A stretch of DNA of 64,000 nt from Taishania sp036758285 (GCA_036758285.1 DAIOWV010000009.1:4121-68120); one strand, 5' to 3'; shown: positions 44,001 to 53,430, numbered from the stretch's first letter. Notes: a model not told the origin generated them from the sequence alone. Translations and numbers: made by a program.

Positions 44001-47000
44001 CAACGGTTATTACTCAAAATCATGATCCAATAATTTATCACGCTCCTAAACTTTCTATACAATCTAATTTATTGACGATAAATTCTCAAACAGGATCAGA
44101 TCAATGGGATTTATTAGTTCAAAACACCTCTACTAATTCACCTGCTCAAAACTTTTGGATAGCAGCTCCAACAATAGGTACAGTTGTTGCAGATAGTATT
44201 AAAAATACGACCACAGGTGCAATAATTTACCCAAATTCTAATGGAGTGTTTAGTTTAGGAACAATCAATTTTGCTTCTTTCCGGAATTTTATATTATACA
44301 CAACCTCATCGTCATGTCAATCAGATAGCTTAAGAATTTATGCTGGCTCTGATTGTAGAGGAATACCAGATCGAGTGTCTGATTATGCTTGTACACCTTT
44401 AAGTTTATTATTAACTGTAAATCCATTAATTCCTTCAATTGAAAACTCTATTGCGCTAATTAGTGGAAATAATTCTAATATGTGTGACACATTGGAGTTT
44501 GAAGTTCTGGTGAGAAACTTTCAACTAGGGTATGCGTTCGATCTTATCACCAAAGCACAATTGGTAAATAATTTAAATTATGTACATGGATCCTCTATAT
44601 TAGATTATAATGGAACTACTAATCCATTAACTGATCCAGTTATTGTAAGCCAATCGTTAACTTGGGACCTATCTAATAATATGTTTTTGAATCATGGTTT
44701 GGTCGGATTAACAGGAGAATCAAGTCAAATTAATAACTATTATCGAATACGATTCAAAGCCGTAGCTATGTGTGGTTTTGCTTCTGGTTCTCGATTGTTT
44801 GTCGCCACAGAAACTCAATCGTATTGTGGATCGCATCATCCTTCGAGTAATGGTGTTTCTTTACCAATTCAAATTAATGATTTAAGTCCAAAGTATACTA
44901 CAGATATTAAATTAGATATTGACTATATTTTACCTTGTGGAACAGATAATAAAATGACCATTATTGTGAAAAACAATGGTCCAGCAAAGTTTTATGCATC
45001 TGATTCAGTTAATATTACTCTACCTTTAGGATTAACATATACGAATGGAAGCTTTATACCAAGATGGAATGCTTTGAATATTCAATCACAACCAATCAGT
45101 CATTTTATATCAGGTTTACAAGAGTTAAGATGGGGATTGGATAGTACCGTTTTAGCTGGAGATTCAATGGCGTTTGAAATAGATTTAACATCTGTACCTT
45201 TGGTAATTCCATGTGAATTAATTGAAGTTAGAGCTTCTACAACAGCAATGATTACATCGGTTTGTAACCTTGGAGAATCTGAATGTGAAGCAGGTGTTGT
45301 TACAGGTGAATTTTCAAAAGATATTTTTGTTTATAAAACTGATTTTTTAATTTCAAATTCATCTGGGGTACTTCAAATTGATAATAACGGATTGGAGACA
45401 GTATCAGGGGCTGTCCACTTATTTAACCAAGGTGCTACTTTAGGTACAACCACTCCATTTGTGGTTAATTTATATGCTGATATTGATAATAATGGCGTTT
45501 TTACTCCTGCTGATCAATTAATTCATACTGATTCGAATCGAATTTTAGTAAATGCGGGAGATACTTATATTTATAATTTTAATAATGTAACTGTTTCAAA
45601 TATTTGTCAGATTATTGGGGTATTGTCACTTGAAAACAACCCATGCTTTTGTGATGGCAATGTTTTTCAAATTCCATTACAATTAAAATCGGCCAATTTT
45701 TATGATACTATTTGTTCAAATGATGCATTGTTTGTAGGAAACTCAGGCTCTGGTAATTATTCATATTCTTGGATTAATAATTCAGGTCTTTCTAATTTAA
45801 CGATCCCACAACCGTCTTTTACTGCTATTAATAATGGGTTAACTCCAACAACAGTTGAATTATATAGAACTATAAATAGATCAATTGGTTGTCATATAAG
45901 AGATACTTCTTTTGTTGTAGTTAACCCGTTGCCAAATGCAATTATGGAAGGTAATATTACAGTTTGCCAAAATGATCAAGAGCCAAAAGTAACTTTTGTA
46001 GGTTCTTCAGGGGAGGCTCCTTACACTTTTCATTATCGTTTGAATGGTGTTGTAAACTCTATAACTGCCGCAGTAGATTCAGCTCATATTTTAATTCCTA
46101 CTGATCTAGTTGGGACAACTTATGTAATTTTAGATAGTGTTGTGGATGGAAGTTCAATTAATTGCACTAACAATATCAATGACACAATTCGAATAGTTAT
46201 AAATCCATTAATTCAAGGTACGGTACAAGGAAGTGTTGTTGTATGTCAAAATGATACAGAACCAATTGTTTCATTCATAGCAAGTGGAGGCACAGCACCA
46301 TATACTTTCTTTTATAAAATTGATGGTGTTTTAAATACGATATCATCTCCAACTGATGTCGCTCAGCTATCAATCCCAACAAATGTAATCGGAACAAGGT
46401 TAATTGTACTTGATAGCTTAATAGACGCTAGTGCAACCTATTGTTTTAATGTGATAAATGATTCTGTTGAATTTATAATTAATCCGTTACCTCTTGCTGA
46501 AGTGGTTGGAAATACAATTATTTGTGAGAATGACACAGAACCTAAGGTTTCTTTCATAGCTAGTAATGGAACGGCACCATATACTTTTTATTACAAGTTG
46601 AATGGCATTGCAAACTCAATCACTGCTGCAGTAGACTCAGCTCATATTTTAATACCTACAGATTTAGTTGGTATTACTTATGTAATTTTAGACAGTATTG
46701 TTGATGGAAGTTTAACCAATTGTTCTAATTCAATATTTGATACTGTTCAAATTAGAATAAATCCATTGCCAATTGGAAATATATCTGGCAATACAATTGT
46801 TTGTGAAAATGATGAAGAACCAAAAGTCATTTTTGTAGGTGCAAGAGGAACTGCACCCTATACATTTTATTATACAATGAATGGTGTTTCTAATGCTATA
46901 GTTTCTACGTTAGATTCAGCAGAAATATTAATTCCTACTAATGTTCCAGGCACTACTGTTGTTATCTTGGATAGTTTACTTGATTCAAGTCTATCTAGTT

Positions 47001-48691
47001 GTGTGAATGTTGTAAATGATTCAGTGAGAGTAATTGTAAATCCTTTACCTACAGGATTTTTAAGTGGAAGTACAATTGTTTGTGAGAATGATAACGAACC
47101 AATTGTTACGTTTGTAGCAAGTCGAGGAACAGCTCCTTATACTTTTTATTACCGTTTGAACGGAGTTTCTAATTCAATCACAGCTTCAGTAGATTCTGCT
47201 CAAATATCAATTGCAACCAATTTAGTTGGGAATACTTTTGTAATTTTAGATAGTATTGTTGATGCCAGTACAACACATTGCTCAACCAATATTTCTGATA
47301 CTGTTCGTATTCAAATTGATCCATTACCTATTGGAAATGTAATAGGAGATATAATTGTATGCGAGAATGATTCTGCACCAAAAATTACTTTTATTGGTGA
47401 AAGAGGTACAGCTCCATATACGTTTTATTATACACTAAATGATGTACCTAAGACGGTTGTTGCTTTGGTTGATTCTGTTGATGTATTTATACCTACAAAC
47501 ATTACAGGGCTTACAACAATCATTTTAACAAAAGTAGAAGATGCTAGTGTCAATCGATGTTCAATGAAGTTGAATGATACTGTTCAAGTTCAGATTAATC
47601 CATTGCCTATTGGACGGATTTTAGGAAATGCAACAGTTTGTCAACATGATCCCGAACCAGAAGTAACATTTGTTGGAAGTAGGGGGCAAGCTCCATATAC
47701 TTTTTATTATACAATTAATGGGGTATCGGAATCAATTGTTGCAATGAACGATTCTGTAAAAATTTCAATTCCTACTTTAAATGATGGGATTATTACAATA
47801 GCATTGGATAGTATTGTTGATGCTAGTATTACAAGTTGTTTAAGGAGGATAAATGAGTCTGTTCAAGTTCTCATTAATAAACTTCCTGATGCAAAATTAA
47901 TTGGAGGTGATTCAATTTGTTTATTTGATGTAGAGCCAATACTTACTTTTATAGGGTCGAATGCTAGCCAATACCAATTTGATTACCTTTTAAATGGTGA
48001 ATTAAAAAGGATTAATTCTTCAAATTCAACAATTACTCTTTCAGTTCCAAATAATAATGTGGGTACTTTTCAATATGAACTTGTAAGTGTAAAAAATACA
48101 ATTACTGGGTGTAAACAAGATTTAAGTGAAATTGTAACATTTGTAGTTCATCCATTGCCAGTTTCAGATTTTAATGCAACTCATGATGTAATTAAAGAGT
48201 CTGATAGTCAAGTGTTTTTTGAAAATATTACAACAGGGGGATATTCTTATTATTGGGATTTTGGAGATGGAGAATATTCAACAACTTTTTCACCTTCTCA
48301 TTATTTTGAAATAGGTGACATCAAACAGTTTATAATTACTCTTTCTGTAGAATCTGAATTTGGGTGTAAAGATGAAAAAACAGTTACTATAAAAACAAAA
48401 GAAGAAATGTTTGTCTATGTGCCGAATGCGTTCACTCCAGATGGCAATGAATATAATAACATTTTTATTCCGGTTATTACAGATGCTTCAAATGTAGAGT
48501 CTTATCTATTGGTTATCTATAATCGTTGGGGGGAGGTAATATTCCAATCTACTGATCTAAATGTTGGTTGGGATGGAACATATAAAGGTAGTATTTGTCA
48601 AGATGGTGTATATACATGGAAATTAGACTTACAATATATTTTTGATGGAGACAGAATTAGAAAAAATGGACATGTTACTCTATTGAGATAG
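41075..48691 (+). CDS. Giant T9SS type B surface protein (2538 residues) with eight ~93-residue repeats
   Basis: The signal peptide is MKATLFSVLLMLTFFVSGQ. Residues about 20-1600 are a long beta-rich region with DUF11-like pieces (NNLSPYNLDNFKLTVVLPDGVNY, VKNNGPAKFYASDSVNITLPLGL) and many cysteines. Eight modules follow at about 1616-2361 of the type INPLPxGxxxGNxIVCENDxEPKVxFVxxxGTAPYTF, the same family as in the giant gene at 4453. A PKD domain (YYWDFGDGEYSTTFSPSHYF) precedes the type B sorting domain (about 2446-2538: VYVPNAFTPDGNEYNNIF, IYNRWGEVIFQS, DGVYTWKLDL). The large repeat content and sorting domain suggest a SprB-like surface adhesin, by architecture only. Confidence 0.88.
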   Translation: MKATLFSVLLMLTFFVSGQTYITVTSSLNGNLTSCLNEADFRITVNNLSPYNLDNFKLTVVLPDGVNYIPSSGTNGVSDLNVSNLDSVVLSLPNLAMNTSNFIFDIKLKAVCMVEYTALQNKLIFDFRGDNTTGGIINRSQVFLGNFYNVTFPDLSLVNMTNQSFVGDIGVVFQRCTSITNGGNGALSEFVLHHKHGNGLQILSNSRGTRTTVSDGALYVFSASDFANVGNGDNFLDPGETLIICETIEILSCSNSSQSVYEYSWGCTGESCQVQSDAANIVFIRENPNLVVTRHTGFAISGEGLGNDYCYGDNELGDFPSWIVITNDGTGTSFNNFFEIGQNQGSGSDLFRRDFWSSINPNSLTIEINNGGQRPLNTSSLTVSPSRHCLPPNPLDAFSFRIDSIQPGDQIVVRWSHFTCCPVNCTNTNRSLLHWRLRARYENRCNEPHLIPLTGVLPGSNTNPIFGGRQVVTASPGIIANNNVQTVRFTTSGASYYNIPSNNSGNKFKYQFILPDDCIDVDLSSLVIKNSNETVITSPYTTEIIGDTVEFVFNSSFPTNGWTTTLNFTRNCDECRGGAKSIQLKTYYTPEVDCGCWFPLGCTSTTFDVFCSGGSTCEGVSLVSSAVKRTTLGLPDNDNNGIPDIAGTLHEMGSLRLDRLMYGDEFNVVNQISVNNNNNLNFENIVATLDFPLGNRFSYIDATIRIIRPSTGDTFACIIPISPFFSTTGTNSTRWIFPVSLSSLPCLPLGFNLSTGDKIFLESKFKNVVYSNVGLTSTFVESSVFASVLPYSPVLPDNEKYSCNSELKSLFSLYGFQFLNTADNTLVNAVGCNVITSSQSYHMRIGNTAAGSNPFPFEYRNWGQPEKFVIRVPNDYDFVSARFNYRRTSGNGTFVTSAWIPLTSFIVSGTTYTFDVSAMFGNVDSGALLLNSDDGWDGTIQVNMRPNCTVKDSIVSRFNYAWHNRMVDQLVPSVAPTVITQNHDPIIYHAPKLSIQSNLLTINSQTGSDQWDLLVQNTSTNSPAQNFWIAAPTIGTVVADSIKNTTTGAIIYPNSNGVFSLGTINFASFRNFILYTTSSSCQSDSLRIYAGSDCRGIPDRVSDYACTPLSLLLTVNPLIPSIENSIALISGNNSNMCDTLEFEVLVRNFQLGYAFDLITKAQLVNNLNYVHGSSILDYNGTTNPLTDPVIVSQSLTWDLSNNMFLNHGLVGLTGESSQINNYYRIRFKAVAMCGFASGSRLFVATETQSYCGSHHPSSNGVSLPIQINDLSPKYTTDIKLDIDYILPCGTDNKMTIIVKNNGPAKFYASDSVNITLPLGLTYTNGSFIPRWNALNIQSQPISHFISGLQELRWGLDSTVLAGDSMAFEIDLTSVPLVIPCELIEVRASTTAMITSVCNLGESECEAGVVTGEFSKDIFVYKTDFLISNSSGVLQIDNNGLETVSGAVHLFNQGATLGTTTPFVVNLYADIDNNGVFTPADQLIHTDSNRILVNAGDTYIYNFNNVTVSNICQIIGVLSLENNPCFCDGNVFQIPLQLKSANFYDTICSNDALFVGNSGSGNYSYSWINNSGLSNLTIPQPSFTAINNGLTPTTVELYRTINRSIGCHIRDTSFVVVNPLPNAIMEGNITVCQNDQEPKVTFVGSSGEAPYTFHYRLNGVVNSITAAVDSAHILIPTDLVGTTYVILDSVVDGSSINCTNNINDTIRIVINPLIQGTVQGSVVVCQNDTEPIVSFIASGGTAPYTFFYKIDGVLNTISSPTDVAQLSIPTNVIGTRLIVLDSLIDASATYCFNVINDSVEFIINPLPLAEVVGNTIICENDTEPKVSFIASNGTAPYTFYYKLNGIANSITAAVDSAHILIPTDLVGITYVILDSIVDGSLTNCSNSIFDTVQIRINPLPIGNISGNTIVCENDEEPKVIFVGARGTAPYTFYYTMNGVSNAIVSTLDSAEILIPTNVPGTTVVILDSLLDSSLSSCVNVVNDSVRVIVNPLPTGFLSGSTIVCENDNEPIVTFVASRGTAPYTFYYRLNGVSNSITASVDSAQISIATNLVGNTFVILDSIVDASTTHCSTNISDTVRIQIDPLPIGNVIGDIIVCENDSAPKITFIGERGTAPYTFYYTLNDVPKTVVALVDSVDVFIPTNITGLTTIILTKVEDASVNRCSMKLNDTVQVQINPLPIGRILGNATVCQHDPEPEVTFVGSRGQAPYTFYYTINGVSESIVAMNDSVKISIPTLNDGIITIALDSIVDASITSCLRRINESVQVLINKLPDAKLIGGDSICLFDVEPILTFIGSNASQYQFDYLLNGELKRINSSNSTITLSVPNNNVGTFQYELVSVKNTITGCKQDLSEIVTFVVHPLPVSDFNATHDVIKESDSQVFFENITTGGYSYYWDFGDGEYSTTFSPSHYFEIGDIKQFIITLSVESEFGCKDEKTVTIKTKEEMFVYVPNAFTPDGNEYNNIFIPVITDASNVESYLLVIYNRWGEVIFQSTDLNVGWDGTYKGSICQDGVYTWKLDLQYIFDGDRIRKNGHVTLLR
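45923..48160 (+). repeat. Tandem array of eight ~279-bp modules in the second giant gene
   Basis: The unit boundary NPLP and the core GTAPYTFYY recur about every 279 bp (93 residues). Units 1 and 3 share long identical stretches (NSITAAVDSAHILIPTDLVG), suggesting exchange within the array. The eighth unit is diverged and lacks the APYTF core. Confidence 0.87.
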
Positions 48692-48731
48692 TCTATTTTT
48701 ATTTGTTTATTAACCATTTTTGAATAAGTCG

Positions 48732-48761
48732 TTGCCTTATAAAGAAATTCAACTAATTTTG
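48732..48761 (+). promoter_or_regulatory. Bacteroidetes-type promoter of the cytochrome pair
   Basis: TTG (48732-48734), 19 bases, TAATTTTG (48754-48761), then the ATG at 48778. Both elements and the spacing match the Bacteroidetes consensus. Confidence 0.6.
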
Positions 48762-48777
48762 TGAAAAAACTTATTTT

Positions 48778-49206
48778 ATGTTGACACACGCACATTCTGG
48801 ACTTCGTTGGGTTGCATTACTATTAATTGTATTTGCAGTTTTTAACGCAATTTCTAAACTTAAATCCTCTAGTTATTCAAATGGAGATCGCAAATTGAAT
48901 TTATTTGCAATGGTTTTTTTCCATGTTCAGTTTTTATTAGGATGGATTTTGTATTTTACTTCTGTTAAAGTTCAGTTTTTTGATGGTTGGATGAAACAAG
49001 CAATGTATCGTTTTTATGGTATGGAGCATTCATTTATGATGACAATTGCATTTGTTTTATTGACAATTGGTCATTCTAAATCAAAGAAAGCAGAAGGGAG
49101 TAAAAAACATAGAATTATAGCAACGTTTTATACGATTGCATTAATTTTGATTCTTGCAGGTATTCCTTGGCCATTCAGAAGCGCTTTAGGAGGGTCATGG
49201 TTCTGA
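48778..49206 (+). CDS. Four-helix cytochrome b-like membrane protein
   Basis: A 142-residue membrane protein with four helices. Histidines sit at positions suited to heme or quinone contacts: MLTHAHSGLRW at the start, MVFFHVQFLLGW, YGMEHSFMM and IGHSKSK. Such short proteins are often annotated as cytochrome B in Bacteroidetes. It overlaps the following cytochrome c gene by 10 bp, which supports a redox role; heme binding itself is not proved by the sequence. Confidence 0.75.
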   Translation: MLTHAHSGLRWVALLLIVFAVFNAISKLKSSSYSNGDRKLNLFAMVFFHVQFLLGWILYFTSVKVQFFDGWMKQAMYRFYGMEHSFMMTIAFVLLTIGHSKSKKAEGSKKHRIIATFYTIALILILAGIPWPFRSALGGSWF

Positions 49207-49529
49207 GATTAATATCATTTTTGTTTTTATCTTGTTTGATCGTATCTTGTAATGGTACTGTCAAACAAGATAATGGTGAGAAAAAAGACGTTTTACCTGA
49301 TGGTGCAGCATTGTATATGGAAAACTGTGCTTCTTGTCATGGATTGGATGGTACACTCGGAAAAGCTGGATCAAAAGATTTGATAAAATCAACATTGGAT
49401 TTTATACAGTTAAAAAAAGTAATTGAAGAAGGAACGGCAAACGGAATGCCTCGCTTTAAAGAAATTTTAGGTGGGGACGAAGAGGTTGATGCTGTTGTTC
49501 AACATGTAATGGGATTTAGGAGAATTTAA
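49197..49529 (+). CDS. Lipoprotein cytochrome c
   Basis: A 110-residue class I cytochrome c with lipobox (LIVSC). The heme motif CASCH is in LYMENCASCHGLDGTLGKAG and the methionine ligand is probably in NGMPRFKEIL. The chosen ATG at 49197 gives a proper lipoprotein signal (MVLRLISFLFLSCLIVSC) and has a strong AGGAGGG just upstream, unusual for this phylum although it lies inside the previous gene. It is translationally coupled to the membrane protein before it (10-bp overlap) and to hflX after it (stop and start share one base). Confidence 0.88.
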   Translation: MVLRLISFLFLSCLIVSCNGTVKQDNGEKKDVLPDGAALYMENCASCHGLDGTLGKAGSKDLIKSTLDFIQLKKVIEEGTANGMPRFKEILGGDEEVDAVVQHVMGFRRI

Positions 49530-50728
49530 TGGATAATGGACACGTTTTAGTTGATGCAGTTGAAGAAAGTTGTATTTTAGTTGGAGTCATTACATCTAAT
49601 ATAACTGAAGAAATTGCACACGAATATTTGGATGAGTTAGAATTTCTTGCTGAAACAGCAGGGGCAATTACTCAGCATCGTTTTTTACAAAAAATGCCAA
49701 TTCCTAATCCAAGAACGTTTGTCGGCTCTGGAAAATTGGAAGAAATCCACCAATATGTTAAAGAACACAATATTGATTTATGCATATTTGATGATGAATT
49801 AAGTCCTTCCCAATTAAGAAATATTGAACGAGTTCTCGAAGTAAAAGTATTAGACAGAAATAATTTAATTCTTGATATTTTTGCTTCTCGAGCACGTACT
49901 TCTCATGCTAAAACCCAAGTGGAACTGGCTCAATTACAGTACTTATTGCCTCGTTTAACTCGAATGTGGACGCATTTGGAACGTCAAAAAGGAGGGATAG
50001 GAATGCGTGGTCCGGGAGAAACTCAAATCGAAACGGATAGACGAATTATTCAACAAAAAATATCTCTTTTAAAATCTAGATTAACCGAAATAGATAAACA
50101 AATGTCTATTCAAAGAGGAAATCGAGGACAGTTGGTTCGAGTGGCTTTAGTAGGTTATACAAATGTTGGGAAGAGTACGCTGATGAATTTATTGTCAAAA
50201 TCAGATGTATTTGCTGAAAATAAATTATTTGCAACCTTGGATACAACTGTTAGAAAAGTGGTCATTGATAATCTTCCATTTTTATTGACGGATACTGTTG
50301 GTTTTATTAGAAAATTACCACATCAACTAGTTGAATCTTTTAAGTCTACCCTTGATGAGGTGCGAGAAGCTGATTTACTTGTTCATGTGTTAGATTTAGC
50401 TCATCCTAATTTTGAAGATCATTTTAATGTTGTAAATGAGACCTTAAACGAAATTGATAAATCTGAAAAACCAACAATTGTAGTGTTTAATAAAATTGAT
50501 CAATTTGTTCATCTTCCAAAAGATGAAGATGATTTATCTCCTCGCACTGCTCAAAATTATTCTTTAGATGAATTGAAAAATACATGGATGGCAAAAGTAA
50601 ATCGCAAAATGTGTGTGTTTATTTCAGCTCATGAAAAAACAAATATTGAAGAATTAAAAGAAATGATTTATGAGGAGGTTAAACGAATCTTTCAAGAACG
50701 ATATCCTTACAACAACTTTTTGTACTAA
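49529..50728 (+). CDS. hflX: Ribosome-associated GTPase HflX
   Basis: A 399-residue GTPase. The N-terminal domain (about 1-190) includes FVGSGKLEEI, VELAQLQYLLPRLTRMWTHLERQKGGIGMRGPGETQIETD, a hallmark of HflX. The G domain has G1 GYTNVGKSTLMN, G3 DTVGFIRKLP and G4 NKID. HflX splits stalled or stressed 70S ribosomes. Its ATG overlaps the cytochrome c stop (TAATG), so it is expressed as part of that unit. Confidence 0.95.
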   Translation: MDNGHVLVDAVEESCILVGVITSNITEEIAHEYLDELEFLAETAGAITQHRFLQKMPIPNPRTFVGSGKLEEIHQYVKEHNIDLCIFDDELSPSQLRNIERVLEVKVLDRNNLILDIFASRARTSHAKTQVELAQLQYLLPRLTRMWTHLERQKGGIGMRGPGETQIETDRRIIQQKISLLKSRLTEIDKQMSIQRGNRGQLVRVALVGYTNVGKSTLMNLLSKSDVFAENKLFATLDTTVRKVVIDNLPFLLTDTVGFIRKLPHQLVESFKSTLDEVREADLLVHVLDLAHPNFEDHFNVVNETLNEIDKSEKPTIVVFNKIDQFVHLPKDEDDLSPRTAQNYSLDELKNTWMAKVNRKMCVFISAHEKTNIEELKEMIYEEVKRIFQERYPYNNFLY

Positions 50729-50750
50729 TAATTTTACATTAATTGATATA

Positions 50751-50789
50751 AAAACAACAGCCATGAATAAACTTCATGGCTGTTGTTTT
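50751..50789. terminator. Bidirectional terminator between hflX and the small lipoprotein gene
   Basis: A perfect 17-bp stem (core CAACAGCCATGAA / TTCATGGCTGTTG) with a five-base loop, flanked by A and T runs, lies between convergent genes. Confidence 0.85.
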
Positions 50790-50815
50790 ATAATAGAAGT
50801 AGTATGGTTTCTGTT

Positions 50816-51070
50816 TTATTTTAGTTCACAAACTGAAATTACTTTGTTTGTAACACCTGAGTCCGTGTAAGAAATGTCATATCCAGCACCTTTACAAGCA
50901 CTTTCCATATTTTTTTCTTTTCCTTTTAATGAGTGTGTTTTAACCTCTTCGTATGACCCTGTATAACCAACAGCACTTTGTTCGTGTTTAACTTTACACT
51001 CACATGAATAATCTTTTGCACATGATGTGATTGCTAATAATGCTACAAAACCAATAAAAACTTTTTTCAT
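50816..51070 (-). CDS. Small lipoprotein of unknown function
   Basis: An 84-residue lipoprotein. The signal peptide ends LLAITSC (Cys at 17). The mature part has Cys residues in YSCECKVKH, SACKGAGYD and VISVCELK, which may form two disulfides. Lys-rich segment HSLKGKEKNMES. I do not recognise the family. It is monocistronic and convergent with hflX. Confidence 0.72.
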   Translation of the reverse strand: MKKVFIGFVALLAITSCAKDYSCECKVKHEQSAVGYTGSYEEVKTHSLKGKEKNMESACKGAGYDISYTDSGVTNKVISVCELK

Positions 51071-51267
51071 TTCTTTAATTATTTTATAAATTTTAAAAAT
51101 CCAAAATTATTGATACATAGATAGTTTTACATGTACTAATGTTGCACTTCTATTAAACATTGTTTCAAAAGTTGTATTTTATAGATCTTTTAAATTAAAA
51201 GGAAACTTTAAACCGTTGAATTGTTAATACAGCGATAAGTTTCTAAAATCTTTTTTAAATTTACCTT

Positions 51268-53358
51268 GTGAATTTCCTTAAAACATCCATAGAGTTTTTA
51301 AAAGGTGTTGGACCCCAACGATCAGAGCTTCTTAAGAAAGAATTGAATGTTTTTACATTTGAAGATTTATTAAATCATTATCCTTTCCGATACATTAATC
51401 GTTCGCAATATCATACAGTAGCCGAACTTCCTAATGTTGATACAGCGGTTCAATTGCGTGGATACTTAATCGAAATCAAAGAATCGGGTGTTGGTCGTGC
51501 GAGAAAATTGACTGCTAAGTTTGAGGACCATACTGGTATGATTGAGCTGATTTGGTTTCAAGGAATAAAATGGATAGCTCCAACTCTAAAGAAGGGGATG
51601 GAAATTCAAGTGTATGGAAAACCAAAACTTTACGGTAGATCATGGAATATTCCACATCCTGAAATCACGGAATACAATAAGGTTAAACACGAGGTTGGAC
51701 TCCAGCCTGTGTATTCAACAACCGAAAAATTAGCAGATAGAGGACTACATTCTAAAGGAATAGAAAAATTAGTGGTTTCATTGGTTGAACAATTGCCAAT
51801 TTTACCTGAAACACTACCTGTAGAATTGCTTGGAAATCTACATCTGATGGATCGCAAAAATGCGTTGTCTCAAATTCATCAACCAACGAGTGAAGAATTA
51901 GCAATTAAAGCTAGAGGTCGTTTAAAATTTGAGGAGCTATTCTATCTTCAAATGGAATTGTTGATCAGAAAACAATTAAGCGTACAGAAAACGAAGGGAT
52001 TTATTTTTTCTGATGTGGGAACTTTATTTACAGATTTTTACAATAAAGGTTTACCTTTTGATTTGACAGGTGCCCAAAAAAGAGTTTTAAAAGAAATAAG
52101 AAAAGATTTTCTACAAGGAAATCACATGAATCGATTATTACAAGGTGATGTTGGTGCAGGGAAAACACTTGTTGCTTTGTTAACTACTTTGATGGGTATA
52201 GGAAATGGATTTCAAGCTGCTTTAATTGCTCCTACAGAAATATTAGCATCCCAACATTTTGAAACAATTAAAGAATTACTAAACAATTTCCCAGTAAAAG
52301 TAGCACTTCTGACAGGTTCTTCTAAGGTTAAAGAACGAAGAGTAATTCATGAAGAGTTACTTTCAGGGGAAATTCAATTGTTGATAGGGACTCATGCGTT
52401 ATTAGAAGATACGGTGAAGTTTAAAAATCTCGGAATTGTAGTAATAGATGAACAACATCGATTTGGAGTTGCTCAACGTGCTAAAATGAGGCGAAAAAAC
52501 ACAACTCCTCCACACGTGTTGATAATGACAGCTACCCCCATTCCTAGAACTTTAGCAATGACTTTTTATGGTGATTTAGATGTCTCTGTCATTGATGAAT
52601 TACCTCCAGGAAGAAAACCAATTACGACTGTACATCGAATGGAAAATAATCGACTTCAAGTTTTTGGATTTTTAAAAGATGAAATTGCTAAAGGTCGTCA
52701 AGTTTATGTTGTTTATCCATTGATTAATGAATCTGCAACCCTTGATTTTAATAATCTCATGGATGGTTATGAGGCGATATCTCGTACTTTCCCTTTACCT
52801 CAATATAAAGTTAGTATGGTTCATGGTCAAATGAAACCAGATGACAAAGAGTTTGAAATGCAACGTTTTGTGAAAGGTGAAACACAGATTATGGTTGCCA
52901 CAACAGTTATTGAGGTAGGTGTAAATGTGCCAAATGCCTCAGTGATGGTCATTGAAAGTGCTGAAAGATTTGGATTATCGCAGTTGCATCAATTAAGAGG
53001 ACGAGTTGGTAGAGGTGCTGAACAATCGTATTGTATCTTAATGACAGGAAATAAATTGTCAAAGGAAACAAAGAAAAGATTAGATACGATGGTGCGAACA
53101 AATGATGGGTTTGAAATCGCTGAAGTAGATTTGCAATTGCGAGGGCCTGGAGATTTGTTAGGAACACAACAAAGTGGTGCATTAGATTTGAAAATTGCAG
53201 ATCTAACAAAAGATTCTCAGTTGGTTGTAAAAGCTAGGGAAGAAGCACGGACAATACTAGAAATAGATCCTAATTTACAATTACCAGAGAATTTAGTTAT
53301 CAGAAATATTCTAACTGAAATTCTAAAAAAGAAACCCAATTGGGGTAAAATTGCATAA
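51268..53358 (+). CDS. recG: ATP-dependent DNA helicase RecG
   Basis: A 696-residue branch-migration helicase. The wedge domain is at about 1-200 (FLKGVGPQRSELLKKEL, FEDLLNHYPFRYINRSQY). The helicase core has Walker A GDVGAGKTLVALL, DEQHRFGV, TATPIPRTLAM, VVYPLINES, TTVIEVGVNVPNASVMVIE and QLRGRVGRG. It starts at GTG 51268; no ATG lies before the conserved wedge start. RecG remodels stalled forks and complements priA in this window. Length is normal. Confidence 0.95.
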   Translation: MNFLKTSIEFLKGVGPQRSELLKKELNVFTFEDLLNHYPFRYINRSQYHTVAELPNVDTAVQLRGYLIEIKESGVGRARKLTAKFEDHTGMIELIWFQGIKWIAPTLKKGMEIQVYGKPKLYGRSWNIPHPEITEYNKVKHEVGLQPVYSTTEKLADRGLHSKGIEKLVVSLVEQLPILPETLPVELLGNLHLMDRKNALSQIHQPTSEELAIKARGRLKFEELFYLQMELLIRKQLSVQKTKGFIFSDVGTLFTDFYNKGLPFDLTGAQKRVLKEIRKDFLQGNHMNRLLQGDVGAGKTLVALLTTLMGIGNGFQAALIAPTEILASQHFETIKELLNNFPVKVALLTGSSKVKERRVIHEELLSGEIQLLIGTHALLEDTVKFKNLGIVVIDEQHRFGVAQRAKMRRKNTTPPHVLIMTATPIPRTLAMTFYGDLDVSVIDELPPGRKPITTVHRMENNRLQVFGFLKDEIAKGRQVYVVYPLINESATLDFNNLMDGYEAISRTFPLPQYKVSMVHGQMKPDDKEFEMQRFVKGETQIMVATTVIEVGVNVPNASVMVIESAERFGLSQLHQLRGRVGRGAEQSYCILMTGNKLSKETKKRLDTMVRTNDGFEIAEVDLQLRGPGDLLGTQQSGALDLKIADLTKDSQLVVKAREEARTILEIDPNLQLPENLVIRNILTEILKKKPNWGKIA

Positions 53359-53422
53359 TCAAATTGCTGTTGAGAATCATCGAATCGCAAAGAAATATCA
53401 CCTATACCATCTAAAAATTATG

Positions 53423-53430
53423 TAATTTTG
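53423..53430 (+). promoter_or_regulatory. Possible -7 element just before mnmA
   Basis: TAATTTTG fits TAnnTTTG and ends four bases before the mnmA ATG, suggesting a leaderless or very short-leader transcript. Confidence 0.4.
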
